DNA of 55,260 bases from contig JBGVLV010000017.1 of NCBI GenBank assembly GCA_045124465.1, positions 1 to 55,260 on the forward strand. Direction: 5' to 3'. Below the pieces are notes generated by a model. That model saw nothing but the letters and a program-made list of their open reading frames with translations. It had not been told where the DNA came from and made no database searches. Numbering within the stretch: the stretch's first letter is position 1; each line of letters starts with the position of its first letter. Below, piece by piece: positions 7,982 to 15,045 of the stretch. The translations under genes were made by a program, and so were the position numbers. This DNA comes from Scatosoma sp045124465 (lineage in GTDB: Bacteria; Bacillota; Clostridia; Christensenellales; Borkfalkiaceae).

Positions 7982-8721
7982 CGGGAACGGTCTTTGACAT
8001 AAAAGAAATGTCCGTTCACGACGGTAGCGGCGTACGGCTCACGGTGTTTTTGAAAGGGTGTCCTTTAAGATGCGAGTGGTGTCATAATCCGGAAGGATTG
8101 ACGTCAACGCCCCAACTTATGTATAAAAGGAAAAAATGCGTGGGCTGTAAACAATGCTACATAGAATGTACGCACGAGGAGTGCAGACCTTTTCATAGAT
8201 GCGTTAAGGTTTGTCCGGTCAACGCGTTGCAGGTATGCGGTAAAAAATATTCGCCGCAAGAATTAGCGGATATTATCAATAGTCATAAAAGGATATTTCG
8301 GCTTACGGGCGGCGGCGTTACGTTTTCAGGGGGCGAGCCGTTGTTGCAATGGGACTTTTTAAAAGAACTGCTTACGCTCATTCCCGATATTCATACGAGC
8401 GTGGAAACTTGCGGTTATGCGGATAAAAAGGTATTCGAAGAGGCGGTACTTGCCTTGGACGAGATTATTATGGATATAAAATTGTTTGAGGAAAGCGAGC
8501 ATATTCAATATACGGGCGTGAGCAATCGGATCATTAAAGAAAATTTTTTGTTTTTGAAAAACAGCGGAAAACCTTTTTTGATCAGAACGCCGCTTATTGA
8601 GGGAAAAACGGATTCAAAGGAGAATTTGCGGAAAATTAAAGAATTTATCGGCGACGTGAAATGGGAGCGACTTCCCGAAAATAAACTGGGCTTGGCAAAA
8701 AAAGAAATGCTCAACGTTTAA
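7978..8721 (+). CDS. Glycyl radical enzyme activating enzyme (radical SAM)
   Basis: 247 residues, cytoplasmic. It abstracts hydrogen from the glycine of its partner using S-adenosylmethionine. The radical-SAM cluster motif is C-P-L-R-C-E-W-C near residue 28. It is followed by a ferredoxin-like insert with C-V-G-C-K-Q-C-Y-I-E-C and a second cysteine group ending C-V-K-V-C-P, which would bind one or two accessory [4Fe-4S] clusters. F-S-G-G-E-P-L-L is the SAM-binding GGE motif. The C-terminal L-P-E-N-K-L-G-L-A-K-K-E-M-L matches the normal family ending, so the short length is not a truncation. ATGA overlap with the upstream enzyme gives tight coupling; the pair ends at a 20-bp terminator. Confidence 0.92.
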   Translation: MTGTVFDIKEMSVHDGSGVRLTVFLKGCPLRCEWCHNPEGLTSTPQLMYKRKKCVGCKQCYIECTHEECRPFHRCVKVCPVNALQVCGKKYSPQELADIINSHKRIFRLTGGGVTFSGGEPLLQWDFLKELLTLIPDIHTSVETCGYADKKVFEEAVLALDEIIMDIKLFEESEHIQYTGVSNRIIKENFLFLKNSGKPFLIRTPLIEGKTDSKENLRKIKEFIGDVKWERLPENKLGLAKKEMLNV

Positions 8722-8732
8722 AGATCATTTAT

Positions 8733-8794
8733 AAAACCCACCCGTCAAAAATTTTAACGCTTTTCGACGTTTTGATTTTTGACGGGTGGGTTTT
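8733..8794. terminator. Bidirectional terminator between convergent genes
   Basis: A perfect 20-bp stem (8733-8752 with 8775-8794, running AAAACCCACC to GGTGGGTTTT) has T-tracts on both strands and sits between the activase gene (+) and the DUF4097 gene (-). Confidence 0.9.
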
Positions 8795-8809
8795 CTTTGA
8801 CTCTTAACG

Positions 8810-9649
8810 TTATTCCTCGGAGAAGGTGATTTCGATATTGCCGATCGACGTTTCCGCACGTAAGAGCTTTTCGCCGCCTGTGCGCGGGTCGAGGTTGGCT
8901 TTGCCGAGACCGCACTCGATCTCGATCGCGTAGTCCTCCCGCTTGCCCGCAAGGTGCGCCTCTACGTTCCCGACTTCGGAGGACAGATCTATCCGCGCCG
9001 ACGTCAAGATTCCTTCCGTTTCGATATTGCCCACGTCCGTCGCCGCCGTTACGGTTTGCGCCGTGAGCGTTCCCAGCCGCACGTTCCCGTTATCCGTTTC
9101 CGCTTGCATATCTCCCTCGCAAACAAGCTCCGCGTCCGTCGTCGAAATATTGCCGTTATCCGTTTCCATTTTCAAACTCGCGAGTCTGCCCGTGCCGTTT
9201 ACCGTGATATTGCCGTTATCCGTCGATAAAACGACCGCATATCCGCCGTCGGCGGGTAACGTGACCGTTACCTTCGGTTCGGAAAAATTCCAGAGCGCGA
9301 AACGGCCTTGCCAAGTTATTTTTTCCGATATCGTCAAATGCCCGTCCGTTTGCGAAAGGGTGATCTCGCTCGCGTTCTTGCCCTTTCCGTTTTGTATCTG
9401 CGGATAGTCCACGGCGACGAACTCGCAGTCCGCGCGAAAGGAAAGCTCGATCTTCGCGTTCTCGAAGTCGATTTCCAGACTTTCGATCTTCTCGTCCGCG
9501 CTCTCCTCGAACCGTTTTTCCTCGATCTTGATATTCGAAAACGTCTTAATATCCCAACCCGCCGCGGCAAGCGCGCCGACGAACAGTCCGCCGCCGACGA
9601 GCAGTAAACACAACCCAACGACGAGTACGACGCTTAAAACCTTTTTCAT
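8810..9649 (-). CDS. DUF4097 family membrane-anchored beta-repeat protein
   Basis: 279 residues. An N-terminal hydrophobic segment (about residues 4-30) anchors the protein. The rest is a right-handed beta-repeat region with repeated S-T-D-N-G-N-I-T, E-T-D-N-G-N-I and A-T-D-V-G-N-I-E-T patterns typical of DUF4097 (putative adhesin). It is the last gene of a PadR/DUF1700/DUF4097 operon, a common Firmicutes arrangement linked by context to envelope sensing. Its start overlaps the stop of the DUF1700 gene by four bases. The molecular function is unknown. Confidence 0.85.
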   Translation of the reverse strand: MKKVLSVVLVVGLCLLLVGGGLFVGALAAAGWDIKTFSNIKIEEKRFEESADEKIESLEIDFENAKIELSFRADCEFVAVDYPQIQNGKGKNASEITLSQTDGHLTISEKITWQGRFALWNFSEPKVTVTLPADGGYAVVLSTDNGNITVNGTGRLASLKMETDNGNISTTDAELVCEGDMQAETDNGNVRLGTLTAQTVTAATDVGNIETEGILTSARIDLSSEVGNVEAHLAGKREDYAIEIECGLGKANLDPRTGGEKLLRAETSIGNIEITFSEE

Positions 9650-10296
9650 TGCTTATTCCTCCGTACAAAAACCGCCCGCATAGCGCGGTAACACGCAAGC
9701 GCGGTATATTTCGTCGCGAGATAAAACCCGACGAACAGCAACGCGCCTACGCCGCTGCAAACAAGCCCCACGCCCACGTTCGCGACGATTCCCGCAGCGG
9801 GCATACCCGCGAACGCGAAAAAGGGGCAAGCGACGGAAAACAGCACGCCCGCGATCAGAACGACGATCCCGCCGACCGTCACCGCGCCGAACGCGGCCAC
9901 CACGCCGAGCGCCGCGATCCCCGGCGGCAGACCGAGGAGCAGGGCGAACGATACGATCCCGACGATCTCGCCGACCGATCTGCCCGTTTTCGTCCGCTCC
10001 GTATCTCTATGCGCCGAAAGGGTGCGTTCGCCGCTTGGCGCGGCGGAACGCAGATAGGGGTTGCCCGTCCGCCGTTCCTGCGGATACGGGGGCGCGCCGT
10101 CCGCGTTTTCCGAGATCATACGCCCCGCGCAAACCTGCGGGTCGCCGAATTCGGCGAGTATCTCCGTTTCGGAATATCCCGCGTCGAGGCGGTCGCCGTA
10201 CATTTCCCTGTAGTACTCGACGATCTGTTCTTGCTCGGCTTGGGGCAGGGGAGTTAAATATTCTTTGAGTTTCTTTTCCCATTCTTGTTGCGTCAT
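9646..10296 (-). CDS. DUF1700 family membrane protein
   Basis: 216 residues. The N-terminal helical part (T-Q-Q-E-W-E-K-K-L-K-E-Y-L, then E-I-L-A-E-F-G-D-P) is the signature of the DUF1700/HAAS group. After a Pro/Arg-rich linker there are two or three hydrophobic segments in the C-terminal half, and the tail is basic. In this family the soluble N-terminal domain is thought to couple to the PadR regulator encoded just upstream. ATGA overlaps occur on both sides, so the three genes form one translationally coupled operon. Confidence 0.85.
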   Translation of the reverse strand: MTQQEWEKKLKEYLTPLPQAEQEQIVEYYREMYGDRLDAGYSETEILAEFGDPQVCAGRMISENADGAPPYPQERRTGNPYLRSAAPSGERTLSAHRDTERTKTGRSVGEIVGIVSFALLLGLPPGIAALGVVAAFGAVTVGGIVVLIAGVLFSVACPFFAFAGMPAAGIVANVGVGLVCSGVGALLFVGFYLATKYTALACYRAMRAVFVRRNKQ

Positions 10297-10607
10297 AACT
10301 TTTCTCCGCGCGTAATAAAATCGCTTATCTTTTTGAACTGTTCCATCGCCTCGATGAAATCCCGTATCTTTCTCCGTCCCACTTCCGTGATACGGAAATA
10401 CCGCCTTAACCGACCGTTATGCTCGGCGCAACGGGTCCTGACCGCGCCGCCGCTTTCCAGTCGGCGCAAGATGGGGTACAGCGTGGATTCGGAGATCTCG
10501 ACGTAGGGAGCAAGGTCGGATATGATCTTATATCCGTACGACTCCTCCTCTCGGATCGCCGAAAGCACGCAGACCTCCAAAAGCCCTTTTTTCAACTGTG
10601 CGTCCAT
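10293..10607 (-). CDS. PadR family transcriptional regulator
   Basis: 104 residues: K-K-G-L-L-E-V-C-V-L-S-A-I, then the winged helix with S-Y-G-Y-K-I-I-S-D-L, S-E-S-T-L-Y-P-I-L-R-R-L-E and the wing R-L-R-R-Y-F-R-I-T-E-V-G. This is the canonical short PadR layout. It heads the operon with the DUF1700 and DUF4097 genes. Its promoter overlaps an ATAC-N8-GTAT inverted repeat (10649-10664), close in form to PadR operators, which suggests self-repression. Confidence 0.92.
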   Translation of the reverse strand: MDAQLKKGLLEVCVLSAIREEESYGYKIISDLAPYVEISESTLYPILRRLESGGAVRTRCAEHNGRLRRYFRITEVGRRKIRDFIEAMEQFKKISDFITRGEKL

Positions 10608-10645
10608 TTCAACAACTTCCTCGTCAATACCTTTCTTTGCATAAT

Positions 10646-10674
10646 ATTATACATTGCATAGTATTGCTTGTCAA
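10646..10674 (-). promoter_or_regulatory. Consensus sigma-A promoter with PadR-type operator
   Basis: On the minus strand TTGACA (10669-10674), 17-nt spacer, TATAAT (10646-10651): a perfect consensus. ATAC-N8-GTAT (10649-10664) overlaps the -10 and spacer, a good place for PadR autorepression. Confidence 0.85.
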
Positions 10675-10719
10675 GCCTTTTGCGTGAAAAAATCCGAAAA
10701 AATTTCCGTGCGCGGTTTC

Positions 10720-10748
10720 TTGCATAACGGATAAAAACGTGCTATAAT
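10720..10748 (+). promoter_or_regulatory. Sigma-A promoter of the ATP-grasp pair
   Basis: TTGCAT (10720-10725), 17-nt spacer, TATAAT (10743-10748), 20 bases before the ATG, with GAGGACGAAGG as ribosome binding region. Confidence 0.75.
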
Positions 10749-10768
10749 AAAAGAAAGAGGACGAAGGT

Positions 10769-11644
10769 ATGAACGAGAGAAAAACGGGTTGGCTCCTTGT
10801 CAACGGATTTTTGAAAACGGAAAAGTTCGATCAGCTGTATACGTACTTACAGACCGCGGCACAGCGCCGCGGGATAGAGCTTTTGTTGAAAACCTCCGAC
10901 GAAACGGTATGCCCCGTCGGCGAAGAGGGGAGCTTGGGACTGCCCGCGTTCGTGTTGTTTTGGGACAAAGACGTTTCGCTTGCCCGCCGTATCGAACGGC
11001 TGGGCGTACCCGTGTTCAACGGCGCGCGGGCGGTGGAGATCTGCGACAATAAGATACTGACTGCGGAAACGCTTTGCCAAAACGGCGTGGCTACGCCGAG
11101 GACGATCCCCGCGCCCAAGACGTTCGAAGGGATAGGATACGGCAAAACGGAATTTTTGCGCCGCGCGGGGGAGATACTCGGATACCCGATGATCGTGAAA
11201 GAGGCGTACGGCTCTTTCGGGGCGCAGGTGTATCTTGCGGAAGATTTCGCGGCGGCCGCCGCCATAGTCGAACGGATCGGGCATAAAGAGTTCCTTATGC
11301 AAGAATTTATCGCCGCGAGCCGCGGCAGGGATATTCGCGCGAACGTGGTGGGCGGCAAGGTCGTGGCGGCGATGACCCGCTATAACGAGCGGGATTTCCG
11401 TTCCAACGTAACGAACGGCGGCAAGACCTCGCCCGTTACGCTGACGGCGGAGCAGGAAAAACTCGCGCTCGACGCGTGCGCGGCGATAGGTTTGGACTTC
11501 GCGGGCGTGGATATACTCACGGACGGCGGCGGCAAAGATCTTGTTTGCGAGGTCAATTCCAACCCCCATTTCAAAAGCACGCTCGATTGTACGGGCGTGG
11601 ATTTAAGCGAACATATTATGCGGTATATCGCGGAGAGAGTATGA
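10769..11644 (+). CDS. RimK-like ATP-grasp ligase (first of a tandem pair)
   Basis: 291 residues, soluble. The ATP-grasp fold is recognised from the central G-Y-P-M-I-V-K-E-A-Y-G-S-F-G block, Q-E-F-I-A with R-D-I-R-A-N-V-V, and the metal-binding C-terminal E-V-N-S-N-P-H-F. Members of the RimK group add glutamate or other amino acids to an acceptor carboxylate with ATP; the acceptor here is unknown. It overlaps the next gene by four bases (ATGA), and the two proteins are clear paralogues (both with D-F-R-S-N near the middle). The pair has its own promoter and ends at the terminator at 12472-12510. Confidence 0.85.
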   Translation: MNERKTGWLLVNGFLKTEKFDQLYTYLQTAAQRRGIELLLKTSDETVCPVGEEGSLGLPAFVLFWDKDVSLARRIERLGVPVFNGARAVEICDNKILTAETLCQNGVATPRTIPAPKTFEGIGYGKTEFLRRAGEILGYPMIVKEAYGSFGAQVYLAEDFAAAAAIVERIGHKEFLMQEFIAASRGRDIRANVVGGKVVAAMTRYNERDFRSNVTNGGKTSPVTLTAEQEKLALDACAAIGLDFAGVDILTDGGGKDLVCEVNSNPHFKSTLDCTGVDLSEHIMRYIAERV

Positions 11645-12453
11645 AAGGCTGGCTCGTATACGATCGCCTCGGCGCGAAGAAAAACGAATGGTTCATAAAC
11701 CGTCTTATCTCCCTTTTTCGGGAACGGGGAGCGCTCCTCGAACTGAAAACGGACGATGAAATAACCGAAAACGGGGAACTGCCCGCGTTCGCGATCGTGC
11801 GGGCGATCCGTCCCGCGCTCAACGCGGCGTTGGAGGAACGGGGCGTGCGCGTGTTCAACAACGCCCAAACCTCGCGTACGGCGAACGACAAATGGGAAAC
11901 GTACCTTGCTTGCAAGGAATGGGGCATACCCGTTCTGCCCACGGAAAGGGCGGCGGATAAAACTGCGTTCGGCTATCCTTGTATTGTGAAAACGACGGAC
12001 GGTCACGGCGGCGCGGAGGTATTCCGCGCGGAAAACGAGGGGGAGTATCGGGCGATCTCGGAGCGTTTGCGGCTTGGAAACAGACCCGCGATCGCGCAGG
12101 CGCAGAACGCCGTTCTCGGCAGGGATATGCGGGTATACGCGCTCGGCGGGGAGATCGTCGCGGGGGTATTGCGTAGCTCGGACGCCGATTTCCGCAGTAA
12201 CTTTTCCCTCGGCGGGCGGGTAGAGCCGCGCTCGGCGGACGGGGAGCAAAAACGGATCGTGGCGAAGTTATACGAAAAACTCCGTTTCGATTTCGTAGGC
12301 ATAGACTTTCTGCCCAACGGCAGGGGCGGTTGGATATTGAACGAGATCGAGGACGCGGCGGGCGCGCGTATGCTGTACAGATGTACGGATATCGACGTCG
12401 CCGCGCTGTTCGCCGATTACGTGTGTAAACAGATGAGAGGTCGAGAAATTTAG
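11641..12453 (+). CDS. RimK-like ATP-grasp ligase (second of a tandem pair)
   Basis: 270 residues. The start at 11641 is chosen because it overlaps the previous stop as ATGA and aligns M-K-G-W-L-V-Y with the G-W-L-L-V-N opening of its paralogue; a longer frame from 11476 exists but lies inside the upstream gene. Motifs are G-Y-P-C-I-V-K-T-T-D-G-H-G-G, R-D-M-R-V-Y-A-L-G-G and D-F-R-S-N-F. The C-terminal metal site reads N-E-I-E-D-A-A-G instead of the E-V-N-S-N of the first protein, so the usual metal-binding asparagine is replaced. The two may act on successive steps or as a heteromer; this is inference. Confidence 0.83.
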   Translation: MKGWLVYDRLGAKKNEWFINRLISLFRERGALLELKTDDEITENGELPAFAIVRAIRPALNAALEERGVRVFNNAQTSRTANDKWETYLACKEWGIPVLPTERAADKTAFGYPCIVKTTDGHGGAEVFRAENEGEYRAISERLRLGNRPAIAQAQNAVLGRDMRVYALGGEIVAGVLRSSDADFRSNFSLGGRVEPRSADGEQKRIVAKLYEKLRFDFVGIDFLPNGRGGWILNEIEDAAGARMLYRCTDIDVAALFADYVCKQMRGREI

Positions 12454-12471
12454 CAGCTTAAACCTAACGAA

Positions 12472-12510
12472 GGGGGCAGGTATGCGTTGAATGTACGCAT
12501 ACCTGCCCCC
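12472..12510 (+). terminator. Palindromic hairpin after the ATP-grasp pair (also two copies of a dispersed motif)
   Basis: A 16-bp perfect stem (12472-12487 with 12495-12510) has loop TGAATGT; each arm carries GGGGGCAGGTATGCG, which recurs elsewhere in the window (27361, 37099). It is followed by GTTCTTTCG, a weak T-tract. Confidence 0.6.
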
Positions 12511-12612
12511 GTTCTTTCGTATAGGCGGTAGGCATGGGAATGAAAGTAGAAAAAGCGGCGAATACTGCAAGGGAGAATATACGCGCGGCGTAAAAGGGGG
12601 TAGAACGGAAGT

Positions 12613-12969
12613 ATGTTGAACAGACGGGAAAGCGAAGTGATGGGCGCGGTGTATACCCTTTGCGAAGGGAAAGGGATATGCCTTATCTCTCCGACCGACC
12701 TCATTTCCCTGTTGCCTTCACGGAAAAAATACACCGAAGAACAGGTCGAGAAGATCCTCGGCGCGCTCGCCCTCGACGACTATTTCGAACTGCTCTCCTC
12801 CGAGCGCAAGGGCGAGAAAATGTACGTCATCTCCCTACACGCGAGCGGGTACGCCTATAAACGTTGCTCCCTGCAACAAAAACGGGACGTGGCGCTCAAA
12901 CTCGGTTGGGCGATCGCCTCGGCGGTCATCGCCTTTCTCGTCGGGTGGGTGCTCAAATGGATATTTTAA
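12613..12969 (+). CDS. Small winged-helix-like protein with C-terminal membrane anchor
   Basis: 118 residues, not recognised as a named family. Residues 1-85 look like an all-helical/winged fold (R-R-E-S-E-V-M-G-A-V-Y-T-L-C at the start, E-Q-V-E-K-I-L-G-A-L in the middle, then K-M-Y-V-I-S-L as a wing). Residues of about 95-118 form one transmembrane helix ending W-V-L-K-W-I-F. The layout suggests a tail-anchored cytoplasmic domain. It sits between the ATP-grasp pair and uvrB and ends 100 bases before uvrB, whose promoter lies between them. Confidence 0.75.
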   Translation: MLNRRESEVMGAVYTLCEGKGICLISPTDLISLLPSRKKYTEEQVEKILGALALDDYFELLSSERKGEKMYVISLHASGYAYKRCSLQQKRDVALKLGWAIASAVIAFLVGWVLKWIF

Positions 12970-12998
12970 AAACCCGACGAAAACTATCTCTCATTTTG

Positions 12999-13027
12999 TT
13001 TACTTTTCCTAAAAAACGTGGTATAAT
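12999..13027 (+). promoter_or_regulatory. Sigma-A promoter of uvrBA
   Basis: TTTACT (12999-13004), 17-nt spacer, TATAAT (13022-13027). An AAAC-AAAT-GTTT palindrome (13030-13041) covers the predicted transcript start and resembles a relaxed Firmicutes LexA site (GAAC-N4-GTTC type). Confidence 0.75.
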
Positions 13028-13073
13028 GTAAACAAATGTTTGCGAGATAAAAACATACGGAAAGGAAGGAACG

Positions 13074-15035
13074 ATGGAATTCAAATTACACGCGCCGTAT
13101 TCGCCGACGGGGGATCAACCGCAGGCGATCGGAAAACTGACGGAAGGCGTGCTCGACGGTATGCGCGCGCAGGTGCTGGTCGGCGTGACGGGGAGCGGAA
13201 AAACGTTCACGATGGCGAACGTCATCAAAAACGTAAACCGTCCCACGCTCGTCATCGCGCATAACAAAACGCTCGCGGCGCAGCTTTGCAACGAGTTCCG
13301 CGAGTTCTTCCCCGAAAACCGCGTCGAGTATTTCGTGTCCTATTACGATTACTATCAGCCCGAAAGCTATATCCCCTCGACGGATACTTATATCGAGAAA
13401 GACCTGAGCATGAACGACGAGATCGACAAGCTCAGAAACAGCGCGACGGGTTCGCTTATGGAACGCAGGGACGTGATCGTAGTCGCCTCCGTGTCCTGTA
13501 TCTACGGTCTGGGCGCGCCCGAGGAATATTTCAGACTGTCGCTTTCCCTGCGGCCGGGTATGGAATGGGAGCGGAACGAGCTTATCCGCAAGCTCATCGA
13601 ATTGCAATACGCGCGCAACGACGTGGATTTCAAGCGTTCGACCTTCCGCGTGCGCGGCGACGCGCTGGAAATTTTTCCCGCGTCCAACTCCGAAGTCGCG
13701 ATCCGCGTGGAGTTTTTCGGGGACGAGATAGACAAGATCTACGAGGTCGAGGCGTTGACGGGCAATAAGCTCAACGAGCTTTCGCACGTGGCGATCTTCC
13801 CCGCGAGCCAGTACGCCGTGGGTACGGAAAAACTCAAAAACGCGCTGTCGATGATCGAAGAGGACCTTCGCGGCGAGGTGCGCGCGTTCGAGGACGCGGG
13901 CAAGATCTTGGAGGCGCAGCGGCTCAAACAGCGCACCGAACACGACCTCGAAATGATGCGCGAGATCGGCTATTGCAGCGGTATAGAGAATTACAGCCGA
14001 TACTTCGACGGCAGAAGTCCGGGCGAACCGTCGTTCACCCTGCTCGACTATTTCCCGTCGGGCGAGTTCCTCGTGTTCATCGACGAGAGTCACATGACCA
14101 TTCCGCAGATCCGAGCGATGTACCACGGCGATCTGTCGAGGAAGAAAAACCTCGTCGAGTACGGGTTCCGTATGCGCGCGGCGTACGACAACAGACCGCT
14201 GACCTTTCCCGAATTCGACGCGCGCGTGCCGCAGGTGGTGTTCGTATCCGCGACCCCCGCGCCGTACGAGCTGGAACAGGCGGGACAGACCGTCGAACAG
14301 CTCATACGCCCGACGGGACTGCTCGACCCCGAAATAACGGTCAAGCCCACGCGCGGGCAGATAGACGACCTGTTGTCGGAGATACACACCGTCGTAAACG
14401 ACGGCGGGCGGGTGCTCGTCACCACGCTCACCAAGAAAATGGCGGAGGAGCTGACCGATTATTTAAAGGAACATTCGATCAAGGTCAAGTATATGCACAG
14501 CGATATCGATACGCTCGAACGGGTGGATATCGTCAACGGGTTGCGTTTGGGCGAATTCGACGTGCTTTGCGGGATCAACCTTTTGCGCGAGGGGTTGGAC
14601 TTGCCCGAGGTCAGACTGGTCGCCATTCTCGACGCGGATAAGGAGGGGTTCTTGCGCAGCGACACCGCGCTGATCCAGACGATCGGGCGGGCGGCGCGGA
14701 ACAGCGAAGGACGGGTCGTGATGTACGCCGATACGGTGACGGACAGTATGAAACGGGCGATCGGGGAAACGAATCGCAGGCGGCAGGTACAAGACGAATA
14801 CAATAAAGCGCACGGAATCGTGCCCAAAACCATCATTAAAGAAGTCAAATCCACGCTGAACATTACGAAGAAGGCGAAGGGCGAGGAGATCAAGCTCAAA
14901 GACATTCCCGACGAGATCGAAAAGCTGAAAGCGTTGATGAAGGTCGCGAGCGGACAGCTCGATTTCGAACGCGCGATCGAGATACGGGAGAAGATCGCGG
15001 AGCTGAAACTCAAATTAAGAAAATATCAGAAGTGA
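13074..15035 (+). CDS. uvrB: Excinuclease ABC subunit B
   Basis: 653 residues, full length. It is the DNA helicase-like damage-verification subunit of nucleotide excision repair. Walker A is G-V-T-G-S-G-K-T near residue 39. The beta-hairpin region Y-Y-D-Y-Y-Q-P-E-S-Y-I-P is present. Superfamily-2 helicase motifs include F-I-D-E-S-H, F-V-S-A-T-P-A and Q-T-I-G-R-A-A-R. The C-terminal UvrB/UvrC interaction motif (D-F-E-R-A-I-E-I-R-E-K-I) closes the protein. Start supported by AAGGAAGGAACG. uvrA follows after ten bases, so the two form an operon, possibly SOS-controlled through the palindrome at 13030. Confidence 0.98.
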   Translation: MEFKLHAPYSPTGDQPQAIGKLTEGVLDGMRAQVLVGVTGSGKTFTMANVIKNVNRPTLVIAHNKTLAAQLCNEFREFFPENRVEYFVSYYDYYQPESYIPSTDTYIEKDLSMNDEIDKLRNSATGSLMERRDVIVVASVSCIYGLGAPEEYFRLSLSLRPGMEWERNELIRKLIELQYARNDVDFKRSTFRVRGDALEIFPASNSEVAIRVEFFGDEIDKIYEVEALTGNKLNELSHVAIFPASQYAVGTEKLKNALSMIEEDLRGEVRAFEDAGKILEAQRLKQRTEHDLEMMREIGYCSGIENYSRYFDGRSPGEPSFTLLDYFPSGEFLVFIDESHMTIPQIRAMYHGDLSRKKNLVEYGFRMRAAYDNRPLTFPEFDARVPQVVFVSATPAPYELEQAGQTVEQLIRPTGLLDPEITVKPTRGQIDDLLSEIHTVVNDGGRVLVTTLTKKMAEELTDYLKEHSIKVKYMHSDIDTLERVDIVNGLRLGEFDVLCGINLLREGLDLPEVRLVAILDADKEGFLRSDTALIQTIGRAARNSEGRVVMYADTVTDSMKRAIGETNRRRQVQDEYNKAHGIVPKTIIKEVKSTLNITKKAKGEEIKLKDIPDEIEKLKALMKVASGQLDFERAIEIREKIAELKLKLRKYQK

Positions 15036-15045
15036 AAGAAAGGAT

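Noticed and set aside
7978..8721. Activase thought to be truncated at 247 residues
   Set aside because: The ending L-P-E-N-K-L-G-L-A-K-K-E-M-L aligns with the normal C-terminus of the family; only internal loops are shorter.
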